DNA of 64,000 nucleotides from Rosenbergiella australiborealis (GTDB taxonomy: Bacteria > Pseudomonadota > Gammaproteobacteria > Enterobacterales > Enterobacteriaceae), in assembly GCF_018494035.1 (NCBI RefSeq), contig NZ_JABBFO010000013.1, positions 28,291 to 92,290 of the forward strand, read 5' to 3'. The position numbers and the translations under genes were made by a program. Shown here piece after piece: positions 24,339 to 32,620 of this stretch. The notes under the pieces are model-generated. The model made no database searches, was not told the origin of the DNA, and worked only from the letters and a program-made list of their open reading frames with translations. How positions within the stretch are numbered: the stretch's first letter is position 1; every line of letters starts with the position of its first letter.

Positions 24339-24364
24339 GACCGGCAATCGCCGGTCTTTTTTTT
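24339..24364 (+). terminator. Terminator after the alpha relic
   Basis: GACCGGC-AATC-GCCGGTC followed by an eight-base T run. A near-identical hairpin ends the second alpha relic (26444-26465), and a degenerate one lies at 32391-32416. Confidence 0.85.
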
Positions 24365-24382
24365 GTCTGCAAAACGGCAAAA

Positions 24383-24545
24383 GTGAACAGTAAAGTGTTC
24401 ACTGTTCACCAACCATTTACCACGTAACAATATGAAATTTATAAATAAAATTACTCAGTGAACAGTGTGAACAGTTTTTCTAAAAAAAAGTTTTTTTGCA
24501 GAAGTTAGCTCTTATGCACAGAGATAAAATCTCTGCGTAAGCGAT
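24383..24545 (+). repeat. Iteron-type origin-like module, copy 1
   Basis: Contains five TGAACA-type repeats: GTGAACAG at 24383, 24458 and 24467 (the last two spaced nine bases) and inverted copies GTGTTCAC at 24395 and TGTTCACC at 24403. These resemble the GGTGAACA iterons bound by P4 alpha at its origin. A/T-rich DNA follows and ends in TTTACGTTCAG. Modules with the same layout recur at 26487-26600 and 28022-28140, less well preserved. Confidence 0.6.
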
Positions 24546-24606
24546 TTACGTTCAGTACAAAATTTCTGCTATATTCGCGTCATAATCAATCTTAAAGGGA
24601 ATTAGA

Positions 24607-25329
24607 ATGGATACGACTCTGCTCAGACCGTTAAATGCAAATGGAAAAGAAAAATGTGAAAGCGCAATAAATGCATTACAGGGGGATGTTTCCGCCGCCG
24701 CTGCAAAGCTCTCAGTCGATCCACGACTGCGCCTTGAATACACTAAACGCATTAAAGAGATGGCTGCGGATCTCAGAGCTAAAGCGAACAGCGGCATCAT
24801 CACCTGGGAAAAGGCAGCGCTGGAGGCTCAGGAAACCCGTAATCTGGTAATGGAGATAGTACGAACACGTAGCACGCCACTTGGACGGGCTATGGCTGAG
24901 AAATTGAAAACGTCCGGTAAAACATTTAATGAGCTCATCGCCAATAAAACGGTTTCGTTGTTTGGCCGTCAGGCTAATTTTGTTAATTTATCGGAGGGAC
25001 AGAAAAATCAGGTATACGCAGGCATTGTAGAATCTGCCGGTAGATCAAACGCTAGGGCCGATCTCAGAATGCGGCAACTTTCTACAGCTGGGAAAGGTCT
25101 TATCATGCTCTCTATTGCCATTTCGGTTTATGAAATTTATAACTCTCAGGACAAAATTGCTGAAACCACCAAACAAGCCGTAATAGTGAGTTCCGGTGTG
25201 GCAGGAGGTTGGGCTGGTGGAGCAGTGGCTGGTTTAATGTGTGGCCCGGGCGCACCTGTATGTGTTCTTATTGGTGGCTTTGTCGGCGGTGCATTAGCAG
25301 CCTGGCAAATGGGGCGAATCTGGGAATGA
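24607..25329 (+). CDS. Putative glycine-zipper membrane toxin (satellite cargo)
   Basis: 240 residues, not a family I can name. The N-terminal two thirds is charged and helical. A hydrophobic segment lies around 167-182 (GLIMLSIAISVYEIYN), and a C-terminal Gly/Ala-rich membrane stretch around 190-233 has repeated GxxxG spacing (GGWAGGAVAG, GGFVGGALAA). Glycine-zipper segments of this kind occur in pore-forming effectors. No signal peptide. The ATGA overlap with the next gene indicates a coupled pair. A second, frameshifted copy with an intact partner is at 29170-29514. The toxin role is inference from topology and from that pattern. Confidence 0.5.
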   Translation: MDTTLLRPLNANGKEKCESAINALQGDVSAAAAKLSVDPRLRLEYTKRIKEMAADLRAKANSGIITWEKAALEAQETRNLVMEIVRTRSTPLGRAMAEKLKTSGKTFNELIANKTVSLFGRQANFVNLSEGQKNQVYAGIVESAGRSNARADLRMRQLSTAGKGLIMLSIAISVYEIYNSQDKIAETTKQAVIVSSGVAGGWAGGAVAGLMCGPGAPVCVLIGGFVGGALAAWQMGRIWE

Positions 25330-25799
25330 AAATGGAATTATCGACTGCCATATCGTTGTCTGTTGTCACTGAGGCGAAGGAATACTCACAGACTCAATGC
25401 GATATTTTAATTAATGGTAATAACACAGGTATAAAAGTCTCCGGTAAAATTCTTGAAGCCGCAATTGCCGTTGCTGAAGACTATTATCTGTTATTTCTTA
25501 CAGACGACGTTATTTTTGAGGAAAGCCTGAATATTACTTTCATTCATTTGAAGATGGGTATTCTTGAAAACCTCGAATTGGGTGGTCAATATTCAACTGG
25601 ATCCTTTGAAAAACTACACATTGAGCAGGACTCTGTAAATTTTCGTTTTATTGGCGATACGACCTGGACTGTGAAGATACTGAAGTCCCCCTCTTTAAGA
25701 TTACCTTTCTCCGATCCTCGTGGAGTAACCCGATCTTCAAAACTAAAAAAATACATTGATATCACTGCCTGCCCTGCCCCAGCCCGCGCAGATGGATGA
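25326..25799 (+). CDS. Putative immunity/partner protein of the glycine-zipper gene
   Basis: 157 residues from ATG 25326, which overlaps the upstream TGA (ATGA), so I reject the longer frame opening at 25209. Soluble and beta-rich, with no signal peptide or membrane helix; core text includes GNNTGIKVSGKILEAAI, YLLFLTDDVIFEESLN and LRLPFSDPRGV. The paralogue at 29518 is closely similar and intact although its own partner gene is broken. A soluble partner is unusual for a pore-former immunity protein, which is normally membrane-embedded, so chaperone or adaptor roles are alternatives. Confidence 0.5.
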   Translation: MKMELSTAISLSVVTEAKEYSQTQCDILINGNNTGIKVSGKILEAAIAVAEDYYLLFLTDDVIFEESLNITFIHLKMGILENLELGGQYSTGSFEKLHIEQDSVNFRFIGDTTWTVKILKSPSLRLPFSDPRGVTRSSKLKKYIDITACPAPARADG

Positions 25800-26214
25800 T
25801 CGTCGCCAGGCATTAAGTGGCGCTTTGCTAATGGAACAGAGCGAGCGGTAAATAGCCAGTCCAAGTATCATTGGTATACGCTTAGGTATACGCATGAAAG
25901 TTGAATTAGAATAAATTCTTTTTTTCATTCGGTTACAACTAACATTCAGACTCCGCCAGCCCAATCATGGTTGGACAGTGACCAGACAGAGCTAGAGAAA
26001 TCAAGCATTTGGACACTGTACCCAGACATCGACCAGACGATGATGGGACATGAAAGGATACGCAAAATAGCTGCGGCTCCAAGCGTAAGAAAAAAGCCTT
26101 AGACTTGGACTGACCCCATTCCTCAAAAATCTCACCAAATATGACGGAGCAGTACCTTATATAAGTGAATAGTTCTTTTTGCAGGGATACTTACAATTAG
26201 ACCGATGCAGCTAA
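25800..26214. other. Unit 2 left part: GTATAC module 2 and unassigned relics
   Basis: 25873-25892 is a GGTATACGCTTAGGTATACG copy. 25935-26060 carries a repeat shared with 29110-29172, including CGACCAGACGATGA then GGGACATGAAAG in both. No gene could be reconstructed; short plus-strand frames lack family features. Confidence 0.5.
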
Positions 26215-26437
26215 GACGCTACCTCTATCACGCTTACTTAATCTTTATGGAAGCGAAAAACTTTCGTGTAATCCGTTAAGCATGAAAAGCTTTAGCCAAG
26301 CATTAGAGAGCATCCTGCGAGAATATGGGTTTAAGTATGTCAGTCGGCGGACAAAAAACGGTATACAGATGAATTTAGACCTGAAAGAAGAGATCAACGG
26401 TGATTGGTTGCCGAAATACGATAAACCCATGTTGTAG
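26202..26437 (+). pseudogene. Second P4 alpha relic (C-terminal end only)
   Basis: Two frames joined by a shift near 26270 read RRYLYHAYLIFMEAKNF and then SMKSFSQALESILREYGFKY, TKNGIQMNLDLKEEINGDWL, ending KYDKPML. This parallels the end of the first alpha relic (RRYLYHAYLAYMED, GLPAMLKEYGLNYE, SNADWLPKCD), with clear divergence, so it comes from a different element rather than a recent duplication. The rest of alpha is deleted. Confidence 0.7.
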
Positions 26438-26443
26438 GATCCG

Positions 26444-26466
26444 AACCGGCGAAAGCCGGTTTTTTT
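26444..26466 (+). terminator. Terminator after the second alpha relic
   Basis: AACCGGC-GAAA-GCCGGTT plus T run, equivalent in position to the hairpin after the first alpha relic. Confidence 0.8.
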
Positions 26467-26486
26467 ATACCCATAATAAAAGGTGT

Positions 26487-26600
26487 AGGATGATTGTTCA
26501 CTCTTCACCCTTTAACAATATGAATAATATGAAGGAAACGCCAAAGGAATACGGTGTGTAGGATTTTTTCATAAAAAACTGATTTTTATTTTACGTTCAG
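26487..26600 (+). repeat. Iteron-type origin-like module, copy 2
   Basis: AAGGTGTAGGATGATTGTTC, then ACTCTTCACCCTTTAACAAT, then GTGTAGGATTTTTTC and TTTATTTTACGTTCAG. It parallels copies at 24383-24545 and 28022-28140, with TGTTCAC and TTCACC elements as degenerate iterons. Confidence 0.55.
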
Positions 26601-26905
26601 AAAAAATCCCCTCATAAATTCAAACTGACCATAACCGATAGAAATAGGATTATATATATGAAAAAAATAAAATAATTAGCAACCACCCAATCTATTAAAA
26701 ATCTTAAAATTCAAATCCAATTGGAACGAATTAAGTGCATTTGATCTACATCAATATTTAAAACAAATATATATGATTTTATTGCCTTGCAGACCATTGG
26801 CGTTATGTAATTAATAGATTATTTTAGATAATAAAAGCATCGAACCATAGGCCATGAACATTAATACTTTGATATTCAGATTTCACATTAGGGATAAATA
26901 ACAGT

Positions 26906-27400
26906 ATGGCTGGGATAAATGATTCGCTTCCATTCAGCTCTTCCGGTTATAGCCAGTTAAGAACCCGCGAGGGTGTCCGATACCATTACTACAATGACTT
27001 GGGCCCACGTGCTGGAAATTGTACTTGGGGGATAGGCACGCTTGCTCATTTTGGAATTTGTACGGAAGAAGAGCTCAAACGACCGGTATCAAGCACTGAC
27101 GTGAATAATGCATTGGCTAATGCATGTGAAAAAACTTGAGTAATATCTAAGGAGAAAAGTAAATAAACATCCTCTCACTCAAGCTCAATTTGATGGGTTA
27201 ATATCATTTAGTTACAATGTATCTGATCCTTCACCTGTAATGGAGCTAGCTAACAGAGGTGATATGGATGGTGTTCGTAAAACTATGCTAAAATATGTTT
27301 ATGTTTTTAATCATGATAAAAATGGAAAAAAGTAGGACCAACTCGTCTGCTTCCCGCTCTCTACAGTAGAAGGCTGGAAGAGTCCTCTGCTTTTAAATAG
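26906..27400 (+). pseudogene. Frameshifted lysozyme-like (GH24) toxin
   Basis: Three frames together read a muramidase of about 155 residues: (1) ATG 26906 to 27139, with the catalytic Glu in LRTREGVRYHYYNDLG and GNCTWGIGTLAHFG; (2) about 27160-27332, with HPLTQAQFDGLISFSYNVSD and MELANRGDMDGVRKTML; (3) to the stop at 27400, with VGPTRLLPALYSRRLEES. The E...T/G pattern and QFDGLISFSYNV are those of T4-type lysozymes. Two frameshifts disrupt it. Seven bases downstream is an intact secreted protein, so this is probably a broken peptidoglycan-degrading effector with surviving immunity. Confidence 0.7.
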
Positions 27401-27406
27401 GGTTAA

Positions 27407-27859
27407 ATGTTGAAAAAATCACTATTAATATTGCTATTTCTAGTTTTTATATCCCAGCAGGAGGTGTTAGCTGATAGCGATAAAAACACTGACAATCGAT
27501 TGGATCTTCTTATGGGAAAAAATACACATAAACAATATCGCGATTTTTTTGAAAAATTGAAGGAATCAGCTTTAAAAAATGATAAAAAAACTATTTCATC
27601 AATGGTCGAGTATCCAATTACTGTCACTGTAGGCCATAAAGAAATAGAAATTAAAAATAGCGATGAGTTCATCATCGAGTACAATACAATATTCACTAAA
27701 AATTTAGTAGGAAAAATAATTAATCAAAAATACTCCGATTTATTTATAAAAGACACTGGCATCATGATTGGTCAATCTGGAGAAATATTGTTTGGAGGTA
27801 TATGTACTGTAAGTGATTGCAGTAAATTTCAAATAAAAATAATGCAAATAAATAATTAA
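27407..27859 (+). CDS. Putative periplasmic immunity protein for the lysozyme-like toxin
   Basis: 150 residues with a clear Sec signal peptide (SLLILLFLVFISQQEVLA). The mature part has FFEKLKESALKNDKKTISSM, YPITV and a C-terminal beta-rich stretch, which suggests an NTF2-like fold (inference). Start ATG 27407 follows the lysozyme stop by six bases. A periplasmic location is what an immunity protein against a cell-wall hydrolase needs. It is intact while the toxin is frameshifted. Confidence 0.55.
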   Translation: MLKKSLLILLFLVFISQQEVLADSDKNTDNRLDLLMGKNTHKQYRDFFEKLKESALKNDKKTISSMVEYPITVTVGHKEIEIKNSDEFIIEYNTIFTKNLVGKIINQKYSDLFIKDTGIMIGQSGEILFGGICTVSDCSKFQIKIMQINN

Positions 27860-28642
27860 AGATAAAAAACCAAGTATACTACTAAAGAATAGTAAAGATT
27901 TTTTGTGAACCAAACATGAAAACACACAAATAACGGACAGTATTTAGGAATTTCATTTAAATAATTCTTAAATAATAAACAGCCCCCACCCCATTAACAT
28001 TATCGAATCAATTACATTCGCCACCAAAGGTGTAGAACGATTTTTCACTCTTTAACAATATAAAAAATTAAGAAATATCCATATGTGGAAAATGTGTAGG
28101 ATTTTTTTAAAAAATAATATTTTTATTTTATGTTTATAAGATCCAGTTTATCAACTCACACTTTAGCCCTTGATAGAAATAGATTGGTATACGTTAGGTA
28201 TACAATAAAAGTTGATGAAGCGACTTTTTAATACGTAAAATTACCATTATGTTAAATACGATAGGTTTCGATAAAATTTGCTATAACTCCCTATTATGCT
28301 TCTTCTCTCAAGGCCAGTTCCGCCTGACGGGCCTGGTATTCTTTGTATAAAATCTCCAGTCGGTTATCTAAATCAAGCAGCTCGGAGTCTTGATTGATGC
28401 CTTACGATACTAGATTGTATCAATATCGATTTGTGAGACCTCTATGGCATTACTGGGATATGCAAGGGTATCAACCAGCCATCAAAAATTGACGTTGCAA
28501 ATTACGGAGCTAAAACCTGTTCTTGGCGAAGGCAAGTAGGAAGCCAGGCTGACTATTCGTTATGCATCTTGCAAGGCGATTGGCTACGGTTTCCAGCGCG
28601 GGAATAACTAGCGGATCGTCATGACAAATGTGAGAATTATTA
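27860..28642. other. Noncoding and degenerate stretch with origin-like module 3 and GTATAC module 3
   Basis: 28022-28140 repeats the iteron-type module (AAGGTGTAGAACGATTTTTC, CTTTAACAATAT, GTGTAGGATTTTTTT). 28186-28203 is GGTATACGTTAGGTATAC. On the minus strand 28296-28400 reads an open C-terminal piece (LDNRLEILYKEYQARQAELA, stop) that I cannot place. Nothing else is recognised. Confidence 0.5.
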
Positions 28643-29008
28643 TTGAATTTCAGCAATATAACGGCAACCCCTATTACATTCTCACAGCCTTCCCAGCTCT
28701 ATAGGTACAAAATTCAAAACTTCCACTTTATTGACCAACTGATTTTCGGTTATTTCAACCAGGACGCCGACATCATCAATGATGGCGATGATACGATTGA
28801 AGGCATAGTACGGCTGTTCAAAAAGTCAGCGCCAGACTGGATACTCAAAGATCTCGTCGAAGAAGTTGATGATTTTATCTCCACCTATGGTGGCGGTGTC
28901 GAAGAGGAATTCAGGAAACGATACGGGTTTGATTTTTCGCCTGAACTTTGGGAAACCACTGCTCATGAATTCCTGATAACAGTACGTCAGATCTCGTCAG
29001 AGAAATGA
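28643..29008 (+). CDS. CdiI-family immunity protein (orphan)
   Basis: About 121 residues. The core FHFIDQLIFGYFNQDADIIN and ILKDLVEEVDDFISTY matches the pattern of one family of contact-dependent-inhibition immunity proteins (F-x-GYFxQD near the N-terminus, then an acidic helix). The frame opens at a TTG (28643) after an in-frame stop at 28631, so the N-terminus is uncertain and perhaps replaced. No toxin gene is adjacent, so it is an orphan. It is flanked by GTATAC modules 3 and 4. Confidence 0.6.
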   Translation: MNFSNITATPITFSQPSQLYRYKIQNFHFIDQLIFGYFNQDADIINDGDDTIEGIVRLFKKSAPDWILKDLVEEVDDFISTYGGGVEEEFRKRYGFDFSPELWETTAHEFLITVRQISSEK

Positions 29009-29169
29009 GGTTTACGGGAGTAGATTTCCTGATGAGAAAAAATAATTGGTACACGCTTAGGTACACGAAAAAAACTGAATTAAACAAAAAGAATTTAAAA
29101 CAATAAGTTGAAAGGTTTATTCAAATTTCGCCAGTCGTTGGACAGCGACCAGACGATGACGGGACATGA
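29009..29169. repeat. GTATAC module 4 and flanking repeat
   Basis: 29048-29067 reads GGTACACGCTTAGGTACACG, a diverged copy of the module. 29110-29172 repeats the CGCCAG...TTGGACAG...GACCAGACGATGA block seen at 25950-26057. Confidence 0.55.
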
Positions 29170-29514
29170 AAGAATACCCTTTCTGAAACGCAAAAAATCA
29201 GGTCTATGCCAGTATCGTAGAATCAGCGGGTAAATCCAACCCGCAAGTTAATCTGAGGATGATGCGGCTTTCCCGCGCAGGAAAGGGTCTAGTAGTGCTG
29301 TCTATTGCCATTTCCTTTTATGAAATCTATACAGCTGAGAACAAGGTTTCAGAAACGGGGAGACAGCTGCCTATTAACGGTGCGGGCATTGCCGGAGAAG
29401 CTGCTGGCGGATGGCTGGGTTAATGTGCGGTCCGGGCGCGCAACTCTGCGTTGTCATCGGTGGATTTGTGGGAGGCGCACTCGCCGCGTGGGAGATGGGA
29501 CGTATATGGAGATA
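29170..29514 (+). pseudogene. Broken second copy of the glycine-zipper toxin
   Basis: Frames read NQVYASIVESAGKSNPQVNL, LSRAGKGLVVLSIAISFYEI, a Gly/Ala-rich piece, then after another shift GLMCGPGAQLCVVIGGFVGG and EMGRIWR, directly paralleling residues ~135-240 of the protein at 24607. The N-terminal half is deleted and at least two frameshifts are present. Its partner gene (29518) is intact. Confidence 0.75.
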
Positions 29515-29517
29515 AGT

Positions 29518-29991
29518 ATGCAGCCGGTTAATACAGTGACTTTGATTGAAAACAGTCCGGCGACTGAATTTAAACAAGCAAAGTCAGAAGTGATTGTTGC
29601 AGGGAATACAACCGGTATTATTGTTTCCGGCCATGTACTGGAGGCGGCAGTTCAGGTTAATGATGACCGCTACCTTATTTTCACCACGGATGATGTGATT
29701 TATGAAGAGTTTCTTACGGTAACACTGATTAGTGTCAATGATGGCATTCTTGAATCTTTGCAGTTAGGTAACGAATATTCTTCCGGTTTTTTTGAAAAGC
29801 TCAGTACAAGCCGTGGAAGCTTTCACTTTATTGGTGATGCAGTCTGGACGATAAAGGTTGCCGATTCACCGCGTTTACGTCTTCCCTTCTTTTCAGATCC
29901 ACGCGAAGTTAAGCGAGCGTCAGGCTTAAAAACTTATATGACAATCATGACAAGACCCATTCCAACTTCCCCTAAATGGGGTATACGCTAG
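29518..29991 (+). CDS. Paralogue of the glycine-zipper partner (orphan immunity candidate)
   Basis: 157 residues from ATG 29518 (MQPVNTVTLIENSPATEF); an in-frame ATG at 29506 would overlap the upstream relic. Parallels the protein at 25326 over its length: GNTTGIIVSGHVLEAAVQ versus GNNTGIKVSGKILEAAIA, YLIFTTDDVIYEE versus YLLFLTDDVIFEE, and LRLPFFSDPR at the C-terminus. No signal peptide or membrane segments. Retention after loss of its neighbour supports a protective role. Confidence 0.55.
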   Translation: MQPVNTVTLIENSPATEFKQAKSEVIVAGNTTGIIVSGHVLEAAVQVNDDRYLIFTTDDVIYEEFLTVTLISVNDGILESLQLGNEYSSGFFEKLSTSRGSFHFIGDAVWTIKVADSPRLRLPFFSDPREVKRASGLKTYMTIMTRPIPTSPKWGIR

Positions 29992-30063
29992 AATACATGC
30001 CAATTCCGTATACCAATACATGCAGGACATGCAGACATGGCAAGAACTACGCGCCCACGGGCG
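29980..30063 (+). repeat. GTATAC module 5 with an integrase start stub
   Basis: GGTATACGC at 29980 and CGTATACC at 30007 precede ATG 30037, which reads MARTTRP before the sequence leaves the integrase frame about 30057. It aligns with module 1 plus int at 22373-22465. It marks the left end of another degraded element. Confidence 0.7.
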
Positions 30064-30360
30064 CTATTTATCAATCCAGTGACCGGCACGCGCGGAATCA
30101 ATTAGCAGTTGAATAGTCAGAGGCTTTTTCGCCTTACCGTTATCTGCCGGAAAATAACGCCCGAAATTTATTTCTTTCGGGTTGAGAGAAAATCGCTCGG
30201 CGAATGTTTCCAGCAATTCGGCGGCGTCTTCCGGCGCCATCCTAAAATCTTTATTTAAATCCGTTGTATGTGTCAGTGGAAAACGCTTACGCAGCCAAAA
30301 CCAATAACCGTTATATTCTTCAACAAGTGCGAATATGGCCTTTTCAATATCATCCATCAC
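30064..30360 (-). CDS. DUF1493-family protein
   Basis: 98 residues. The pattern FALVEEYNGYWFW, TDLNKDFRMAPEDAAELLET and PLTIQLLIDSARAG at the C-terminus is that of the DUF1493 family, small acidic proteins common in enterobacterial accessory regions, with an acyl-carrier-like helical character. Its start overlaps the stop of the upstream gene by four bases. By position it is a candidate immunity protein for that gene; no direct evidence. Confidence 0.65.
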   Translation of the reverse strand: MMDDIEKAIFALVEEYNGYWFWLRKRFPLTHTTDLNKDFRMAPEDAAELLETFAERFSLNPKEINFGRYFPADNGKAKKPLTIQLLIDSARAGHWIDK

Positions 30361-30818
30361 CAGATTTTATCCTCCGCACGGGCTATCGTGTTGTAACGGC
30401 TCATCGACTTCCAGCCTATAACCCCTACGTCTGACGCCACTACAGCCCAGCCAATAACTGGCACGGTCCTGCCAACAAAGGTGCCTAGCTTTTGTGTCAT
30501 TATAATTTTCATGTTAAGCGGATTTACAACTATGGTTGGAAGCGGGAAAGGCAGTCTGTATTTTTGCAGCAACCTGCGTGACTGAATAGAAGCATACGAG
30601 GTGCCAGGAGTAGCATTTGCAAGTTTGCCGGACACGACTACGTTATTACGCCCGGCATAGATCGCAGCAGCGGCTACAACGTTGCCCGTTGCCGCTGCCG
30701 CCCCCGTGAAATGCTCGGCAGTCACATCAACCATAATCCAGAAAAAAAGCTCGCCGGCGTTAATATTTGAAAGGCCGCCGTAAAAATAGGTTCCGTTAAG
30801 CTGTTCGGTTGTATCCAT
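30357..30818 (-). CDS. Hydrophobic protein paired with DUF1493 (candidate effector)
   Basis: 153 residues from ATG 30818 (MDTTEQLNGTYFYGGLSNIN); an in-frame ATG at 30833 adds five. Ala/Gly-rich membrane-type stretches lie at about 45-60 (GAAAATGNVVAAAAIYAG) and near the C-terminus (GTFVGRTVPVIGWAVVASDV). No signal peptide. It is a small membrane-active-looking protein overlapping a DUF1493 gene in a region of toxin/immunity pairs, so an effector role is plausible but unproven. Both genes are intact. Confidence 0.45.
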   Translation of the reverse strand: MDTTEQLNGTYFYGGLSNINAGELFFWIMVDVTAEHFTGAAAATGNVVAAAAIYAGRNNVVVSGKLANATPGTSYASIQSRRLLQKYRLPFPLPTIVVNPLNMKIIMTQKLGTFVGRTVPVIGWAVVASDVGVIGWKSMSRYNTIARAEDKIW

Positions 30819-30833
30819 AACCACACCTCGCAA

Positions 30834-31409
30834 TAAAAGAGTGTAGAAACGTTAACCGCAACGACTTTGAATTTCCAGCCCTCCATCTCGCCTGTAACGC
30901 ATCCTGCCGCGCTTACCGCCTCATTCCTCAGCCCATCATTCTAAAACCGAGCACATGTCAACGGGACGGAAATCGGGCCGCATTGTCATGCCCTAAATGT
31001 CGTGGCGCGCGCTCGTATCCCCGCCACGCCTGCCCTCTTCGTGGAGTGGTTTTTATGCACCTAAGGGGCTTAAGCCTTGCCGCTGCTGGGCTTAAACGAC
31101 ATTTTGGGAGGCCTAAAACTCATGCGTTTAGTATAAACATGCACGCTCGCGTCGGTGGGCGGCGTTGTATCACGGACCAGACAAAAGCTTTCTTTCTGAC
31201 GAGCCAGGAAAAGGTCTCACCAGAGCCAATTATCAGCGTTCAGTTTTATATAAATCCCCCACTATTCATTACCTTAGTAAAAAAGAGTGTAGCCCGGGCT
31301 CTATCAAAAATTACGGACAAGAGCTGTACAATGTTTACACTCTAACCTTTTACTGTGTATTATTCCCTGTGAAGACCTCCACGGACGATAACACAAGGAA
31401 TGTGTCACA
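30834..31409. other. Degenerate accessory DNA without a recognisable gene
   Basis: Two overlapping plus-strand frames (30983-31345 and 31165-31500) are open but show no family features and share the same DNA, so neither is called. Base composition shifts from GC-rich (about 30860-31100) to AT-rich. Confidence 0.4.
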
Positions 31410-31613
31410 ATGGCCGCACTACAGTTTCCCTATACTCTATTCACCACGCAAAACCGGATGGACGACTACGGCGCTAAAGATATGCGCTGCGGCGATTTGA
31501 CCGAAGCACAGTTAAAATCTCAATAACGGCTGGTGGATAATTCAACCAGTTCCGCTTTTTCCGTATCTGGTTTGTACTACAGCGATATAACCAGTTTGGT
31601 TTCAAGCCATTGA
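31410..31613 (+). pseudogene. Relic of a DUF3289-like protein
   Basis: From ATG 31410: MAALQFPYTLFTTQNRMDDY and AKDMRCGDLTEAQLKSQ, an in-frame TAA at 31524, then SSAFSVSGLYYSDITSLVSS and two stops. The T-Q-x-x-D-D and D-M-R-C-G-D-L-T pattern resembles the DUF3289 family (from memory). It sits upstream of a DUF943 gene, a plausible pair. Non-functional. Confidence 0.4.
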
Positions 31614-31655
31614 TGACCAATATGGAAGCAACCATAGAAATCACTGGGGGGCGCA

Positions 31656-32122
31656 ATGACAGTAAAAAATAAAAAAATATTGATTCTTTTTCCCTGACTG
31701 TTTGTGTTTCAGTGGGTTACTGGATTTGGCTGTGTTTACGTCCTGTAAAGATTGTCGCGGTTAATCAGGAAAATAACTATAGCGATGTTTTGGTTAGAAG
31801 CTTCCCACCGACAGATAAGGGGAAAATAGATTGGTGGCTAAAAAATAAGGATATATTGAAAGAAAAATATGACATTCCTAAATCATCATCTTCTGGATAT
31901 TTTACTGTTGTTTTTTGGGATTTTGGCGATGGTTATAAAGAAGAAGGAAAATATGACAGACTTTGTTTTGATGATATGAATACAAAAGTAAACTGCATCG
32001 AAAAGGATGCTGTTTTTTCTGTAGATAAAAGCAGAAATATGGACATAACATTCACCGTTTACGATGATGATAATTATCGGTTAGGCCAGAATGGTGACAT
32101 TATAAAAATCGAATCCGATTAG
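31656..32122 (+). pseudogene. DUF943-family protein, frameshifted near the N-terminus
   Basis: ATG 31656 reads MTVKNKKILILF and then stops; a shift near 31695 restores a frame open to 32122: GYWIWLCLRPVKIVAVNQ, DKGKIDWWLKNKDILKEKY, FWDFGDGYKEEGKYDRLCF. DUF943 proteins are small single-pass membrane proteins of enterobacterial accessory loci with this LRPVxVVAV start. The 136-residue downstream part could be translated only from a poor start, so it is probably inactive. Confidence 0.65.
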
Positions 32123-32620
32123 GTTTGCCGCCCTCGCGTAAAGACAGCAATAAAATCATCCCCTGCCCGGCTTGCACCAGCCATGCATAAGTATCAACAT
32201 GCTCAGGAGGCTATCTCGATGGAGAAAAAAAATCTGCAACACCTTACCGCCTGCCTCAACCTCCTTACGTAAGACCATACCCCCTGACGCCGCCCATCCC
32301 TAATCCTTGCCTTTGTCCACGTATGAAAGCGCGTACGCATAGTCTATCTATATGTATAATATAATAATTTTTTATTAAAATTATATATGGAACGAACCGG
32401 CTCAGGCCGATTTTTTATATTCCAGCCGGGGTAATCACTCCATATAAATACAGGTGTACACGAAACCCTTAACTCATTACTTCATAATTAATTGATTTTA
32501 AAACATTAAAATGAAAACTGAACAGTATGAATACTTTTTACTAACATCATACGATAACGCTCCCACAGTCTTTACTGTAAGGAGCATTAAATTAGGTTCC
32601 ACTGTGGGAAACGCTATCCA
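32123..32620. other. Right end of the satellite mosaic and lptG trailer
   Basis: Contains a degenerate ACCGGC-type hairpin with T run at 32391-32416 (as after the alpha relics) and a GGTGTACACG near 32450, possibly the last eroded module. A hairpin GCTCC-ACAGT-ctt-ACTGT-GGAGC lies at 32559-32587 just past lptG. I found no copy of the ssrA 3' end that would mark attR. Confidence 0.45.

Noticed and set aside
26245-26508. Minus-strand 87-codon frame
   Set aside because: Antisense to the second alpha relic; its shadow.
25873-30014. GTATAC repeats as a CRISPR array
   Set aside because: Copies are hundreds to thousands of bases apart, differ in sequence, have no spacers and no cas genes.
30983-31500. 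Two overlapping plus-strand frames (120 and 111 codons)
   Set aside because: No recognisable domain, composition unlike coding sequence, and they compete for the same DNA.
32446-32480. attR of the ssrA-integrated elements
   Set aside because: No copy of the ssrA 3' end was found near the right end of the mosaic; only a weak GTGTACAC resemblance.
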